Notes under the pieces: model-generated
Databases searched by the model: none
What the model saw: the letters and a program-made list of their open reading frames with translations, nothing else
Told to the model about the DNA's origin: nothing
Assembly: GCF_028768465.1 (NCBI RefSeq)
Contig: NZ_CP118225.1
Location: 4,383,001 to 4,447,000, forward strand
Direction: 5' to 3'
Source: Rhodopirellula sp. P2
GTDB taxonomy: Bacteria; Planctomycetota; Planctomycetia; Pirellulales; Pirellulaceae
DNA length: 64,000 nucleotides
Translations under genes and position numbers: made by a program
Part shown: positions 9,557-18,921 of the stretch, in pieces
Layout: the number at the start of each line of letters is the position of its first letter
Position numbering within the stretch: position 1 is the stretch's first letter

Positions 9557-10690
9557 ATGTTTCGTTATGTTTTGAAAACGCTTTGGCGACACCGCACGCG
9601 GACGCTGCTGACCGTCACCGGCGCTGCCGTTGCGATGTTTGTGTTTTGCTTTGTTGGTTCGGTCCAAGAGGGCCTGCATCGGCTGACGACGGGATCGGAC
9701 GCGGATCGCAATCTGATTGTTTTCCAAGAGAACCGGTTTTGTCCGACCAGCAGTCGTTTGCCAGAAGACTACGAACGGGTGATCGCAAAGGTCCCCGGTG
9801 TACGCGACGTGATGCCCATTCAGGTATGGACGAACAATTGCCGGGCCAGTCTTGACATTGTGGTGTTCAATGGGGCGGACCCAAAGCAGATTCAGCAAAC
9901 ACGTCCGTTGAAATTGATCAGTGGCAGTTGGCAGCAGTTTGAGTCGAACCGAGACGCGGCCATCGTGGGCCGGAACGTTGCCCAGCGTCGCGGGCTGAAG
10001 GTCGGGAATCAATTCACGATTGGGGAATTGTCCGTGCGTGTCGCGGGGGTCTTTGAATCCAGCGTGCCGTCGGAAGAGAACTTGATTTACACCAGCCTGC
10101 AGTTTTTGCAGTACACACGAGGGTTGGACGCAGCGGGGTTGGTGACGCAACACGAGGTCATGCTCACCGAGGATGCGGATCCCGACCGCGTGGCGGCAGC
10201 GATTGATCAAAAGCTGCGGGCCGGCGCGGTCGCGACCAAGACCCGCCGAAAGGGAGCGTTTCAGGCCAGCACTTTGTCGGACTTGGTGGATTTGATTGGC
10301 TTCGCGCATTGGCTCGGTTACGCCTGTGTGGCGCTGGTGTTGTCATTGGTTGCGACGACCACGGTGATGAGCGTCCAGGACCGGATCAAAGAGTACGCGG
10401 TGCTGCAAACCGTGGGCGTTCGTCCGCTGCGGGCCATGCGATTGGTGTTGGCGGAAAGCACCATCCTGTGCTTGGTGGGCGGGGTCGCGGGAACCGTGCT
10501 GGCGCTCGCCGCCCTCGGGTTCGGAGGGTTTGCAATTGGTGCAGAGGGAGCCACGATTGCATTTCGCCCATCGCTGGGGTTGGCGGTCACCGGAACCGTG
10601 GTATCGGTCTTGGTTGGGATCCTCGCCGGGTTGGTACCCGCCATTCAGGCTGCCACCGTCCCGATCGTCAACGCCCTGCGGCAGGCGTGA
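9557..10690 (+). CDS. second FtsX/MacB-type ABC permease
   Basis: The 377-residue protein has an N-terminal helix ([20 protein letters not shown]), an extracytoplasmic domain, and three C-terminal helices starting at [19 protein letters not shown]. The conserved coupling segment is [20 protein letters not shown]. The ATG at 9557 gives [18 protein letters not shown], the usual FtsX-type start; the frame is open upstream but overlaps the ATPase end. With the permease at 5503 it could form a heterodimer served by the single ATPase. It appears to be the last gene of the operon. Confidence 0.9.
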   Translation: MFRYVLKTLWRHRTRTLLTVTGAAVAMFVFCFVGSVQEGLHRLTTGSDADRNLIVFQENRFCPTSSRLPEDYERVIAKVPGVRDVMPIQVWTNNCRASLDIVVFNGADPKQIQQTRPLKLISGSWQQFESNRDAAIVGRNVAQRRGLKVGNQFTIGELSVRVAGVFESSVPSEENLIYTSLQFLQYTRGLDAAGLVTQHEVMLTEDADPDRVAAAIDQKLRAGAVATKTRRKGAFQASTLSDLVDLIGFAHWLGYACVALVLSLVATTTVMSVQDRIKEYAVLQTVGVRPLRAMRLVLAESTILCLVGGVAGTVLALAALGFGGFAIGAEGATIAFRPSLGLAVTGTVVSVLVGILAGLVPAIQAATVPIVNALRQA

Positions 10691-10905
10691 GATCACACGT
10701 GTTGCACGTTATTCTCTCATGGCGACTGAAAGAGCGATTCTCCGCGTTCCAAAACATGGTTGTTACACGAGGGCCTTCGGCACACCTTCCTTGATTGGTT
10801 ACGAGGGCCGGCCTTGGTACAATTTCGGTAGTTCAGGCATCGCTCGCCTCGTTAAGGTCGGTGTCGTCGTAAACGACCACGATCCGACACGGAAGACCAG
10901 TATCA

Positions 10906-11250
10906 ATGAATTCACTGCGAGCCTTCTTGTTCGTCTCGACCGTTCTGATTTATGTCATGACGGTGCTCGCATCGTTGTCTCAGGGAATCAACTGGCCAGC
11001 AGTGGCGCTCGACGACTTAATGGCATTCAATTGGAGGTCACAGTTTGACACTGACTTTTTGGTTTACCTTTTGCTTGGCGCAACCTGGATCTCCTGGCGA
11101 GAAGGGTTCACCGCCAAGGGCCACGTCTTCGCGTTTCTGAGCGTGTTCCTCGGTGGGATGTTTAGTTTTCCCTATCTACTGTTCGCTACCTACCAGGCGA
11201 ATGGTGAAGCAAAGCGTTTCTTATTGGGGATTCACGCCACACATGCCTGA
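10906..11250 (+). CDS. small membrane protein of unknown function
   Basis: The 114-residue protein has three hydrophobic segments: residues 5-25 (AFLFVSTVLIYVMTVLASLS), about 50-62 (FLVYLLLGATWIS) and about 74-93 (VFAFLSVFLGGMFSFPYLLF). Short loops hold QGINWPAVALDDL and SWREGFTAKG. It resembles small planctomycete or proteobacterial inner-membrane proteins without known function, but I cannot name the family. It is alone after the efflux operon, 215 bases downstream. Confidence 0.68.
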   Translation: MNSLRAFLFVSTVLIYVMTVLASLSQGINWPAVALDDLMAFNWRSQFDTDFLVYLLLGATWISWREGFTAKGHVFAFLSVFLGGMFSFPYLLFATYQANGEAKRFLLGIHATHA

Positions 11251-11800
11251 GATCCGGCTGTCTTCAACTGTGAGCGGCTCGTGAACGGTTGGCTGACGGT
11301 CAACAGACGACAATGCCCAATACCACCTGCCCAATGACACCCGCGCAATGACTCCCGCGCATGCCTAAGCAGTTCGGCAGGAGTCTTTCAGCATTTGGGA
11401 TTTTTTTGGGCTCATCCGACGGAAGCGTGCGCGGTACCCTGACTTCAGGTTTTTGGAGGGATTTCTCCGATGGCCGAAGTTTGAACGGACCATTTCGAGG
11501 CGTTCGAATTGAGTTGCCAAGTTCCAAACTGAAAGTCGGATGTTCAACCAAGCACTTTGTACGAATCAAAAGATGCTGATCCGCCAGCGGTTATGCCCGA
11601 TGTTCTGATCGAAGCCACTTTCGATACTTGGGCGGCGGACGTCATTTGGGCCTTGGCTCTCATTCGGATCGAAGTGGTGACGAATGCCGCAAAGCAGGGG
11701 GGCGACAGCTATTTGCGTGCGTTGAGCTTGCTGGCTGCGTTGACGTGTCGAGTGAATGAGCTAGTTTGGTGCCTTTTTTCAACGCACGCAGTGGAGTTTC
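11251..11800. repeat. gene-poor spacer with tandem 14-mers and a dispersed 12-mer
   Basis: No convincing gene lies here. At 11316-11357 a 14-base unit is repeated three times with changes (CCCAATACCACCTG, CCCAATGACACCCG, CGCAATGACTCCCG), resembling the right end of the 125 bp element. At 11409-11420 is GGCTCATCCGAC followed by GGAAGCGTGCG, a short motif that recurs at 44189 and 44295. A frame from 11595 to 11823 could encode 76 residues but has no motif and runs into the next gene. Confidence 0.45.
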
Positions 11801-12706
11801 GTGACTACCAAATTGAGAAGTGAGGATCGGTCGAATCTTGTTGGATCGATTTGGATGGTTGCCTCCATGGCGGCGTTTTCTGCGGAAGACGCGTTGGTCA
11901 AAGCCGCTGCGGAAGTGCTGCCGGTTGGCCAGATCCTGTCCCTGTTTGGGTTGGGAGGCATGTTGGTCTTCGCTGGGATTGCGAAACGCAATCGAGAACC
12001 GCTGTTCACGGCGGACGCGCGTGCGCCGATCATGCTGGTTCGCATGTTGTTGGAGGTCACTGGCCGACTGTTCTACGTGCTCGCGATCGCGCTGACCCCG
12101 TTGTCGGCAACCACGGTGATACTTCAAGCCACCCCGTTGGTTGTGGTCGCAGGTGCCGCGATCGTATTTCGTGAAAAGGTTGGGCTGCGAAGATGGATGG
12201 CGGTCTTGGTCGGCTTGCTCGGGGTGATCGTTATTGTTGGCCCTGGAACGGACGGGTTCTCGATGCTGTCGATGTTGGCTGTCATTGGGATGCTTGGATT
12301 TGCCGGGCGAGATCTCGCCAGTCGTGCGGCGCCAGCAAGGGTCAGCACGTCGATTCTTGGTTTGTACGGTTTTCTGTCGGTGTTGGTCGCTGGGGTGATG
12401 TCTTCCTTGTGGCGAGGGGAGTGGTTCGTTTGGCCAACCGGCAAGGTCTGGTTCTGTTTGTTGGGAGCGGTGTTGGTGGGCGTGGCCGCGTATGGCAGCT
12501 TGATGAAAGCGATGCGGACCGGTGAGGTCTCGGCCGTCACTCCCTTCCGCTACTCGCGATTGCTGTTCGGCGTCGCCTTCGGAGTGTTGCTGTTTGGCGA
12601 GCAGATGAACCTGCAGATGGTGGTGGGATCGGGACTGATCGTGTTGTCGGGGTTGTTCATCATTTGGCGAAAGCGGGCACCGGCGCCAAAGGGCGAGGTT
12701 TCGTGA
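11801..12706 (+). CDS. DMT-superfamily (EamA) transporter
   Basis: The 301-residue protein has about ten membrane helices in two EamA repeats. The first starts at LVGSIWMVASMAAFSAEDAL, the second around RVSTSILGLYGFLSVLVAGV, and the linking motifs LSATTVILQATPLVVVAGA and EVSAVTPFRYSRLLFGVAFG are typical of drug/metabolite exporters. The start is probably GTG at 11801; an ATG at 11855 would delete part of the first helix. The C-terminus is basic and cytosolic. Substrate unknown; many relatives export amino acids or nucleobases. Confidence 0.88.
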   Translation: MTTKLRSEDRSNLVGSIWMVASMAAFSAEDALVKAAAEVLPVGQILSLFGLGGMLVFAGIAKRNREPLFTADARAPIMLVRMLLEVTGRLFYVLAIALTPLSATTVILQATPLVVVAGAAIVFREKVGLRRWMAVLVGLLGVIVIVGPGTDGFSMLSMLAVIGMLGFAGRDLASRAAPARVSTSILGLYGFLSVLVAGVMSSLWRGEWFVWPTGKVWFCLLGAVLVGVAAYGSLMKAMRTGEVSAVTPFRYSRLLFGVAFGVLLFGEQMNLQMVVGSGLIVLSGLFIIWRKRAPAPKGEVS

Positions 12707-12950
12707 GCGAGTTTTTATCGAGAGCCAGGCTCGAAGATCGTGTTCCGTGTGTGTGCCTACCTTTGATGTTTTGGGGACCTGAACTCGTGTTTGCCCCTCC
12801 GCGTCGTTGGGTGACGAGGGATGGCCTTGGTATGATTGTGTTGCCGAACGCTCCACCGCATGTGGATTGGTTTTTGAACGGCGGTGAGCCGGCCGGAGTG
12901 TTGTTGGCGAGTTTTCTTTGGACGACCAATCGTTGAAATCGAGAATTGCA

Positions 12951-13604
12951 ATGAGATACTGCCTGTTCGTTTTTCTCTTTTCTTTTGTTTGGTCTTCGGC
13001 CGTTCACGCGGAAGAGTTGCCGGAGGTGTTGATCATTGGCGATTCCATTTCAATTGGTTACACACCCTACGTTGCTGCTGAGCTGGAAGGCAAAGCGGTG
13101 GTTCGCCACAACCCTGGGAACGCACAAGATTCGGGGACCGGAGTGCAGAAGCTGGAGAGATGGATTGGTACCGAGCAGTGGGATGTGATCCATTTCAATT
13201 GGGGACTATGGGATCTTTGCTATCGACATCCGCAGTCCAAGGTTCAGGGGAACCGAGACAAGGTCAATGGGACGCTGACGACGCCGGTGGAACAGTACGA
13301 GAAGAACCTGGATGAGATCGTTTCGCGACTCAAGACGACGAATGCGAAGCTGATTTGGGCTCAGACGACCACGGTCCCGGAAGGTGAGGCTGGCCGGAAG
13401 GTCGGGGATGACACCATTTACAACGAGGCCGCGGCACGAGTCATGAACAAACACGGCCTTGCGGTGAATGACCTCAACCAGGTTTCGGATTCCTTCGCCG
13501 CGGATCTGTACGTTGCCCCGGGCAATGTTCATTTCACAGCGGAGGGATCGAAGAAGCTGGCGGCTGCAGTGACCGAGGCGGTCTTGAAGGCGTTGGAGGA
13601 TTAG
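12951..13604 (+). CDS. exported SGNH-family hydrolase
   Basis: The 217-residue product starts with MRYCLFVFLFSFVWSSAVHA, a clear signal peptide, so ATG 12951 is better than the TTG at 12918. Block I is VLIIGDSISIG (catalytic Ser in GDS), the oxyanion Gly/Asn region follows in HFNWGLWDL, and the terminal Asp-x-x-His region is VAPGNVHFTAEGSKKL. This is the GDSL/SGNH esterase fold, acting on acetylated or esterified carbohydrates or lipids outside the cytoplasm. The family is frequent in polysaccharide-degrading planctomycetes. Substrate unknown. Confidence 0.85.
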   Translation: MRYCLFVFLFSFVWSSAVHAEELPEVLIIGDSISIGYTPYVAAELEGKAVVRHNPGNAQDSGTGVQKLERWIGTEQWDVIHFNWGLWDLCYRHPQSKVQGNRDKVNGTLTTPVEQYEKNLDEIVSRLKTTNAKLIWAQTTTVPEGEAGRKVGDDTIYNEAAARVMNKHGLAVNDLNQVSDSFAADLYVAPGNVHFTAEGSKKLAAAVTEAVLKALED

Positions 13605-13742
13605 AGTCTCACACGATCCCCGACACGAAGTGCCGGCAGGTGATGGTCGTTTCAAATCGACGTTGAAGAGTTTGGTTGATCCAACGTCTTGACGGTTGAG
13701 GCGATTGAAATCGATGTCCGCCTGTTCTCACCGTGATCGTTT

Positions 13743-14819
13743 TCAGCGATCGATCAAGGGCAGCGTTTTCTGTTGAGCAGCGCTTTGGATGGCGGTCTCG
13801 ATGATTTGCTGGCCAATTCGGGCGATGGTGGGCGAGAGCGGGCCTTCGACGGGGAGGTCTTGGTTCAATCGCGAGAGCGTGTATTCGATCCCGTTGGTTT
13901 CGCCCGTTGGGAGGTCCTCGACCGGATGCTCGTAGCCTTCCGGATGTGCCTCGGTTTGGACTCGCAGGGTGGTCGCATAGTCGTAGCTGGAGATGGTGCC
14001 ACGTGTTCCTCGAACGACGTAACCGCATTGGGGTTGTGGCTGGTGAACCCATGGATCCGTGAACGTTCCCCAGCGAGTTTCGAATTTGGACATGCCAGCG
14101 GGGTAGCGAGCGATTGTGATGCTGTGCTCGTCGACTTCCAGCCCTTGGGTTCCGGTGGTGACGCAGGTCACATCCAGTGGTTTTTGGCCGCCGTTGAACC
14201 ACGTGCCCATCGTCACGCCGTAGCCGAGGTAGTCTCGCAGTGATCCGCCACCGACGTCCAGTTTGTACCACCAGCTGCGCTGCTTCTCTTCTGCGGTGGG
14301 TTCGAATTCAACTTTGCCTGCCCCGTGGTAAAGAGGCCCCCGGTTCCCACCGTAGTGATGCACTTCGACAACGTCACCGATGGTGCCTTCGTTGATCAAA
14401 CGCCAAGTTGTGTAGTGAGCGCGGTCCCAGCGAGCGGGCCAGTTGATGATCAACTGTTTTCCCGTGGGCCGCATTGCCTGGATCATCCGATCCGCGTCGG
14501 CGAGGGAGGCCGCAAAAGGTTTTTCGACCAACAGGTGAACACCCAGTGGAGCGAGGCGTTCGACCCATTCCGCGTGCTCGCCGGTGGGCGGGCACAAAAT
14601 CACCAGGTCGGGTTGGGTGGATCGAACACATTCGATTTCGTTGGTGAAGACATTCTCGGCAGGAATGCTCAGCGCATCGATCGTTGGCTGCATCGACTGG
14701 CGATCGTGATCACAAACGCTCACCAGTTCGGTGTCGGTGTGCTCGGTGACTTGCCGCAGCAGGTCGCCCATGTGCATGTGAGAAAAATTGATCCCAGCGA
14801 TTCGCCAAGGTTTCATCAT
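13743..14819 (-). CDS. Gfo/Idh/MocA-family oxidoreductase (cytosolic)
   Basis: About 358 residues from the ATG pair at 14819/14816. The N-terminal Rossmann part is atypical: WRIAGINFSHMHMGDLLRQV replaces the usual GxGxxG with GINFSHMHMG. The NAD(P)-binding region continues with DLVILCPPTGEHAEWVERL and the catalytic-region motif LVEKPFA (EKP). The C-terminal substrate domain contains YKLDVGGGSLRDYLGYGVTM. It has no signal peptide, unlike the relatives at 37151 and 45106. An upstream TTG at 14879 would add residues lacking homology signs. Substrate not predictable, probably a sugar or cyclitol. Confidence 0.82.
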   Translation of the reverse strand: MMKPWRIAGINFSHMHMGDLLRQVTEHTDTELVSVCDHDRQSMQPTIDALSIPAENVFTNEIECVRSTQPDLVILCPPTGEHAEWVERLAPLGVHLLVEKPFAASLADADRMIQAMRPTGKQLIINWPARWDRAHYTTWRLINEGTIGDVVEVHHYGGNRGPLYHGAGKVEFEPTAEEKQRSWWYKLDVGGGSLRDYLGYGVTMGTWFNGGQKPLDVTCVTTGTQGLEVDEHSITIARYPAGMSKFETRWGTFTDPWVHQPQPQCGYVVRGTRGTISSYDYATTLRVQTEAHPEGYEHPVEDLPTGETNGIEYTLSRLNQDLPVEGPLSPTIARIGQQIIETAIQSAAQQKTLPLIDR

Positions 14820-14948
14820 CGGTCGCTCGTGTCCTGCGTTGCTACGGAAAGCCAACTGGATGCGTTGGCTGATGCTCAACGAGTTTAGCGAACGCAGGGC
14901 GATTCGACATGCCGGGCAGGCGTCAGCGCGAGGAGGGGGGAGTTGGAA

Positions 14949-15938
14949 TCATGCTTCTCCACTGGGTGCCGATCCAGTCGGTCGGTCACTTCGTCCACGT
15001 GCTCCTGCGACGAACTTTTCCATGGCACTGGGCAGCGGCGTGTCGAAGTTGACTGGTTCACCGGAGACGGGATGAAAGAAGCCCAGCGAACTGGCGTGCA
15101 ACGCCATGCGTTTGCGGTGCCAGCGAGCGTGGGTGGCTTCTTTGGGTTTGTAGCGTGGTTCTCCCAGCACCGGATGCCCGGCGTTTGCGAATTGCACGCG
15201 AACTTGGTTGCGTTTGCTGGTTTCGAGTTGGGCTTCGATCAGCGTGGTGTCTTCGCCGTGGCTGGACTCTCGTTCGACCAACCGACGAACCACCTTGTAG
15301 TGCGTGATGGCTTCGTCGGTGTCTTTGCCCGGACGGGTTTCGTAACGATCCAGGTTGCTGCCGGTGGCCAAGTGCGATTCAAAGGTGCCTTCATCCTCGA
15401 CGACATTCCCTGCCACGATCGCATGGAACACGCGAGTGGGGCGACGGTCCTTGAATTGTTCGATCAGCAAATCCGCGATGGGTTCGTGTTTGGCGAAGAC
15501 CAGGAGACCTGACGTTTCCCGGTCCAGTCGATGGACGACGAAGGCCTCTTTCTTAGCTTTGGAGTAGCTCAGGTAAATCGACACACGGTCGACCAAGCTG
15601 TTGGGCTCGCCACGATCGGTTGGGACGGTCAGCGTGCCGGCGGATTTGTTGACAACGATGATGTGCTCGTCCTCAAAGACAATCTCGAACGTGCGGTCAT
15701 CCCACTGACGCTTTTTCTCACGATAGCGTTGGTGTTTGTCGTATCGGACTGCCACCAGGTCACCTGGTTTGACCGTGGTCCCAACACTTTTGCAAGGAGA
15801 ACCATTGATCATCACGCAGCCCTGATCGATCATCCCGCGAGCTTGGCTGCGAGAGGTTCCAGAGAGTTCTCGGACGATGATATCGACACGTCCTTCGTTG
15901 GTTTCATCAACGGTGGTCGAAACGCTAGTCAGCGGCAT
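14949..15938 (-). CDS. RluA-family pseudouridine synthase with S4 domain
   Basis: The 329-residue protein has an N-terminal S4 RNA-binding domain (SRSQARGMIDQGCVMINGSP, residues about 30-80) and the catalytic domain with FVVHRLDRETSGLLVFAKHE, where the Asp of HRLD is the nucleophile. The end motif HARWHRKRMALHASSLGFFHP and GEPVNF match RluA/RluD enzymes. It isomerises uridines in rRNA or tRNA. Which site is modified cannot be said; domain order fits the RluD/RluC group. Confidence 0.9.
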   Translation of the reverse strand: MPLTSVSTTVDETNEGRVDIIVRELSGTSRSQARGMIDQGCVMINGSPCKSVGTTVKPGDLVAVRYDKHQRYREKKRQWDDRTFEIVFEDEHIIVVNKSAGTLTVPTDRGEPNSLVDRVSIYLSYSKAKKEAFVVHRLDRETSGLLVFAKHEPIADLLIEQFKDRRPTRVFHAIVAGNVVEDEGTFESHLATGSNLDRYETRPGKDTDEAITHYKVVRRLVERESSHGEDTTLIEAQLETSKRNQVRVQFANAGHPVLGEPRYKPKEATHARWHRKRMALHASSLGFFHPVSGEPVNFDTPLPSAMEKFVAGARGRSDRPTGSAPSGEA

Positions 15939-16025
15939 GAATGGATTTCAAAGGAAAGCGGCATCGGGATGAGGTCTGCAAAACGTCCTTGCGAACGTTG
16001 GCAGAATCCTCGTTCACGCCACAGT

Positions 16026-17339
16026 CTATTTCAGATCCGCGAAAAATTGGATGGCCTGTTTGGGTAAGATTGCTTCGCTTTCGATTCGAATGTCGTTCCC
16101 GCTGACCTCGCCGGGGATGTTTTCGATCGTGAAAACCCTTGTTTCGCCCGGTAGAAGTCCCCGGAGCGTCTGTTGGGAACGCTTGCCTGGCAGGGCAAAA
16201 AAGGCGTCCCGATAGAGTGGTGCGACGCCTGTGTTGGCGACTTTCAGCGCGACCGTCGTGCGCAAATCGGTCTTCCAGAGGATTGCATGGGTGACTTGGA
16301 AGCGGTAACCCATCGCCATTCCAGCCTCGCGAATGCGATCCATTGGCTGGTACTTGGGCTGATCATTGCCGATCATGAAGGAGACATGAAAGTCGCGGCT
16401 GGATGCTTCGACGGAGACCCCGTTGGGGCCCGATTCGGACAACGCTAACTTTTGATCTTTGCGATTGTAGTAGCTGAATTCGCCTCCGCCGGGGGCCCGG
16501 TGCCAACGGTCTTTGCCCATCGAAGCCCAGTTCTTGGCGTTCCACTTGGAGTGGGATTTGGAAAGGAATGAGTCGTCAAACAGGCCGAAGTCGAGGGCCA
16601 GCAGCGAGTCGTCAGCGGCGATGGGAGTGAACTCGTCGTCGGCCGCATCAATGCTGATCATCCATGGCAGGGAGTCAAACTGCTGGTCGAGACGCTGCAG
16701 GAATTTGGATTGGTACTCGGCGGAAGGGAACGTTTTGCCAAGTTCCATCGGGCCATCGTAGATGTGATATTCCGACCACAGTCCAAATCCGGTTTGGACA
16801 AACGCGATCCGCGGATCGGAGTCGTAACGCTTGGCGAATTCGGTGTAGAAGTCGAGCGTGAATTGCTGCAGCGCGGGGTTGGACCAGTCGCAGAAATGAG
16901 TTTGCTTGCCTTCGCTCTTGTCGACCGTCTCGTGGTAGTCCGCTGCGTCGCGAATGAATGCCGGAACCGTGGTGGTTTTGCCTGGGTAAACAAACCGGAA
17001 ACGCAGGATGGCTTGGTGGGACCGAGAGGCGATGTCGTCGAGAATCTGGTCGACCTTGGAAAAGTCCCACTGTCCGGGGCCGGTCGCGACTTCGTCGTAG
17101 CCGCAGTAGCGAAACTCCAGCGAGATCGCGTCGGTGGCAACTTTCTCGTGATCATGCCACAGCACAATGCCGGTCATCGGCTGAACACCATCGATGCTCG
17201 ATTGTAGCGGCAGGTTGGACCGCGACACGGATGGCGAGTTTCCATCCTGGGCGGACGTGGAGACCGCGAAGATCAGTGGCAGGCAGAGCAGACTCAAGCC
17301 CACGGCGATCGGACGAAGCGGCTGGAAAGGGTGGAGCAT
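16026..17339 (-). CDS. exported DUF4832-like (glycosidase-fold) protein
   Basis: From ATG 17339 the 437-residue protein opens with a signal peptide (VGLSLLCLPLIFAVSTSAQ). It contains aromatic and acidic segments typical of a TIM-barrel hydrolase-like protein: GIVLWHDHEK, LRFRFVYPGK, ARIAFVQTGFGLWSEYHIYDGP-like text around residues 195-215, and a C-terminal beta-sandwich (TTVALKVANTGVAPLYRDA, LLPGETRVFTIENIPGE) of the kind in DUF4832 proteins. It is probably secreted and acts on or binds glycans. Catalytic residues are not assigned. It is followed upstream by the DUF2007 gene on the same strand, 26 bases apart. Confidence 0.68.
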   Translation of the reverse strand: MLHPFQPLRPIAVGLSLLCLPLIFAVSTSAQDGNSPSVSRSNLPLQSSIDGVQPMTGIVLWHDHEKVATDAISLEFRYCGYDEVATGPGQWDFSKVDQILDDIASRSHQAILRFRFVYPGKTTTVPAFIRDAADYHETVDKSEGKQTHFCDWSNPALQQFTLDFYTEFAKRYDSDPRIAFVQTGFGLWSEYHIYDGPMELGKTFPSAEYQSKFLQRLDQQFDSLPWMISIDAADDEFTPIAADDSLLALDFGLFDDSFLSKSHSKWNAKNWASMGKDRWHRAPGGGEFSYYNRKDQKLALSESGPNGVSVEASSRDFHVSFMIGNDQPKYQPMDRIREAGMAMGYRFQVTHAILWKTDLRTTVALKVANTGVAPLYRDAFFALPGKRSQQTLRGLLPGETRVFTIENIPGEVSGNDIRIESEAILPKQAIQFFADLK

Positions 17340-17365
17340 AAGGCTTTCGGTGGCAGAGGGCAGGT

Positions 17366-17668
17366 TCACTCCGAGTCGAGGGGCTCGGACTTGATTTGAG
17401 CAATGATTTCGCGAGCCTTGGCGGCATCACGCTCGAATGTTTTGACTTGCACCCATCCCGGGGCTTCGGCGGCGAATCCAGCGGTGAAGCCACCAACGGC
17501 AACGGCTCGGATACCCACGTCCGAAAGGATATTGACCAGAACTGCAGCAGCAGGTTCAGTCGGACGTTCGGCCACGACAACCAGCGTTGCATCGTCGTCC
17601 GCGGAAGGTGATGTTCCGCTGGGGGAAGGAGGCCCTTCCGGTGGGATCGATTGAGTCATTGGTTTCAT
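17366..17668 (-). CDS. DUF2007-type small protein
   Basis: The 100-residue protein has a Pro/Ser-rich N-terminal 30 residues and then a compact beta-alpha-beta-beta fold: ATLVVVAERPTEPAAAVLVN, SDVGIRAVAVGG, GWVQVKTFERDAAKAREII. That is the pattern of DUF2007, a putative signal-transducing domain that often occurs as a small stand-alone protein. It is cytosolic. Starts at 17668 or 17659 (MTQS) are both possible. It lies immediately upstream of the DUF4832-like gene and may be co-transcribed. Function unknown. Confidence 0.72.
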   Translation of the reverse strand: MKPMTQSIPPEGPPSPSGTSPSADDDATLVVVAERPTEPAAAVLVNILSDVGIRAVAVGGFTAGFAAEAPGWVQVKTFERDAAKAREIIAQIKSEPLDSE

Positions 17669-17937
17669 TCAGAGAGGAAAGATGAATCTTTGGCGAAGAC
17701 AACGTTGAGGGTCGGTGCCAAGCGAACGTTGAGGATACTCGATCTGGTTGGGCAAGGTCGTGTCGATCGGCGTTGCATCTTGAGCCATTGGCTCGGGCCT
17801 GCGGTGGCCGTCGGGACGCAACATCTTCCGGGATTGGCAAGTTCGAAGACCGGCAGGGAGCGGCACTCGTGCTGCGTCGCTTTTGACGACAGGATGGCCA
17901 GTGGTCGGCGCTGGCAGATGCAGGATACAATCCAAGG

Positions 17938-18921
17938 ATGAGCAATGAATCAACCATCATTCTGGCTGGTACCGACAACGACATCCCGTCGCCTCCGCCC
18001 CTGGGGCTGAAGCGATACACCGGACTTCGTGAGATGGCGCGTGGCGCCACGGCGGTTTTGCAGGCCGGGGTCGATTCGGTCATTGGCCGGACGGTGGCAA
18101 TCAAGAAGCTGTTGCCGGAGATTCGGACGGATCGCTACGAGCGTCGGCGGTTGCTGCGTGAGGCTCGTGTCACGGCTCAATTGCAGCACCCCAACACGGT
18201 TCCGGTTTACGAGATTGGGGATGATGATATTGAAGGCGTTTACTTCACGATGAAGCGGATCTCGGGAGAGAATCTGTTTGAATCGTTGAAACGAATCGCT
18301 CGCAAGGATGAACACGCCGTTGCTGCATTCCCGCTGCAACGCCGTTTGGAAATTGTCGCGGATGCTTGTCAGGCACTGGCCTACGCTCACGCTCGTGGGG
18401 TGATTCACCGCGACGTCAAACCTGAAAACATTTGGGTGGGCAACTTTGGCGAAGTCATCTTGCTGGATTGGGGCGTGGCCAAGGTGTGGGGGCACTCCGA
18501 TGACGCTCAGGTACTGCATCGTCAACAAATGCAGCCCGATCACGAGACCAAGACCGAAACCCAGCTTCAGACCTTGACCGGTGGCGGCCAACGCCCCGGC
18601 ACGCCGCTGTACATGTCGCCCGAGCAAGTCAACGGGAACCGTGGCATCGATGAACGAACGGATATCTTCAGCGCTGGTGTGGTGTTGTATGAGTCGTTGG
18701 CGATTCGAGAGCCCTTCCGTGGTCGAACGATTGACGAAACGTTCGACAACATCAAGCATGCGGATGTCCCGCCACCGAGCGAAAAGTCGCCACAGTACGG
18801 GATTCCAAAAGAAGTCGACGCGGTGGTCATGAAGGCAATCGCGAAACGCCCCGCCGATCGTTACCAATCCATGCGTGAATTGATCGCGGACATCCGAGCG
18901 TTGACCGTCGCGGTGCCGTGA
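17938..18921 (+). CDS. Ser/Thr protein kinase (Hanks type)
   Basis: The 327-residue protein is little more than a kinase domain, with no membrane span. Visible elements: catalytic-site lysine in TVAIKKLLPE, alpha-C glutamate in LLREARVTAQL, the HRD loop as VIHRDVKPENIW, the metal motif as LLDWGVAKVWG (DWG instead of DFG, common in planctomycetes), and the activation end GTPLYMSPEQVNG. A short insert with HRQQMQPDHETKTETQ lies between DWG and the APE-like SPE. All catalytic residues appear intact, so it should be active. Its TGA overlaps the GTG of the next gene (GTGA), coupling it to a GyrB-like TOPRIM protein. Confidence 0.92.
   Translation: MSNESTIILAGTDNDIPSPPPLGLKRYTGLREMARGATAVLQAGVDSVIGRTVAIKKLLPEIRTDRYERRRLLREARVTAQLQHPNTVPVYEIGDDDIEGVYFTMKRISGENLFESLKRIARKDEHAVAAFPLQRRLEIVADACQALAYAHARGVIHRDVKPENIWVGNFGEVILLDWGVAKVWGHSDDAQVLHRQQMQPDHETKTETQLQTLTGGGQRPGTPLYMSPEQVNGNRGIDERTDIFSAGVVLYESLAIREPFRGRTIDETFDNIKHADVPPPSEKSPQYGIPKEVDAVVMKAIAKRPADRYQSMRELIADIRALTVAVP

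Noticed and set aside
11316-11357. Tandem 14-mers as a CRISPR array
   Set aside because: Units are contiguous, without spacers, only three copies, and no cas genes are near.
11557-11823. Small plus-strand frame (76-88 residues) before the DMT transporter
   Set aside because: No ribosome binding site, no motif, overlap with the transporter start. It could be a relic but cannot be supported.
11660-12856. 398-residue minus-strand frame opposite the DMT transporter
   Set aside because: Very rich in His, Gln, Arg and Ser, without motifs. The plus-strand frame has clear EamA features, so this is an antisense shadow.
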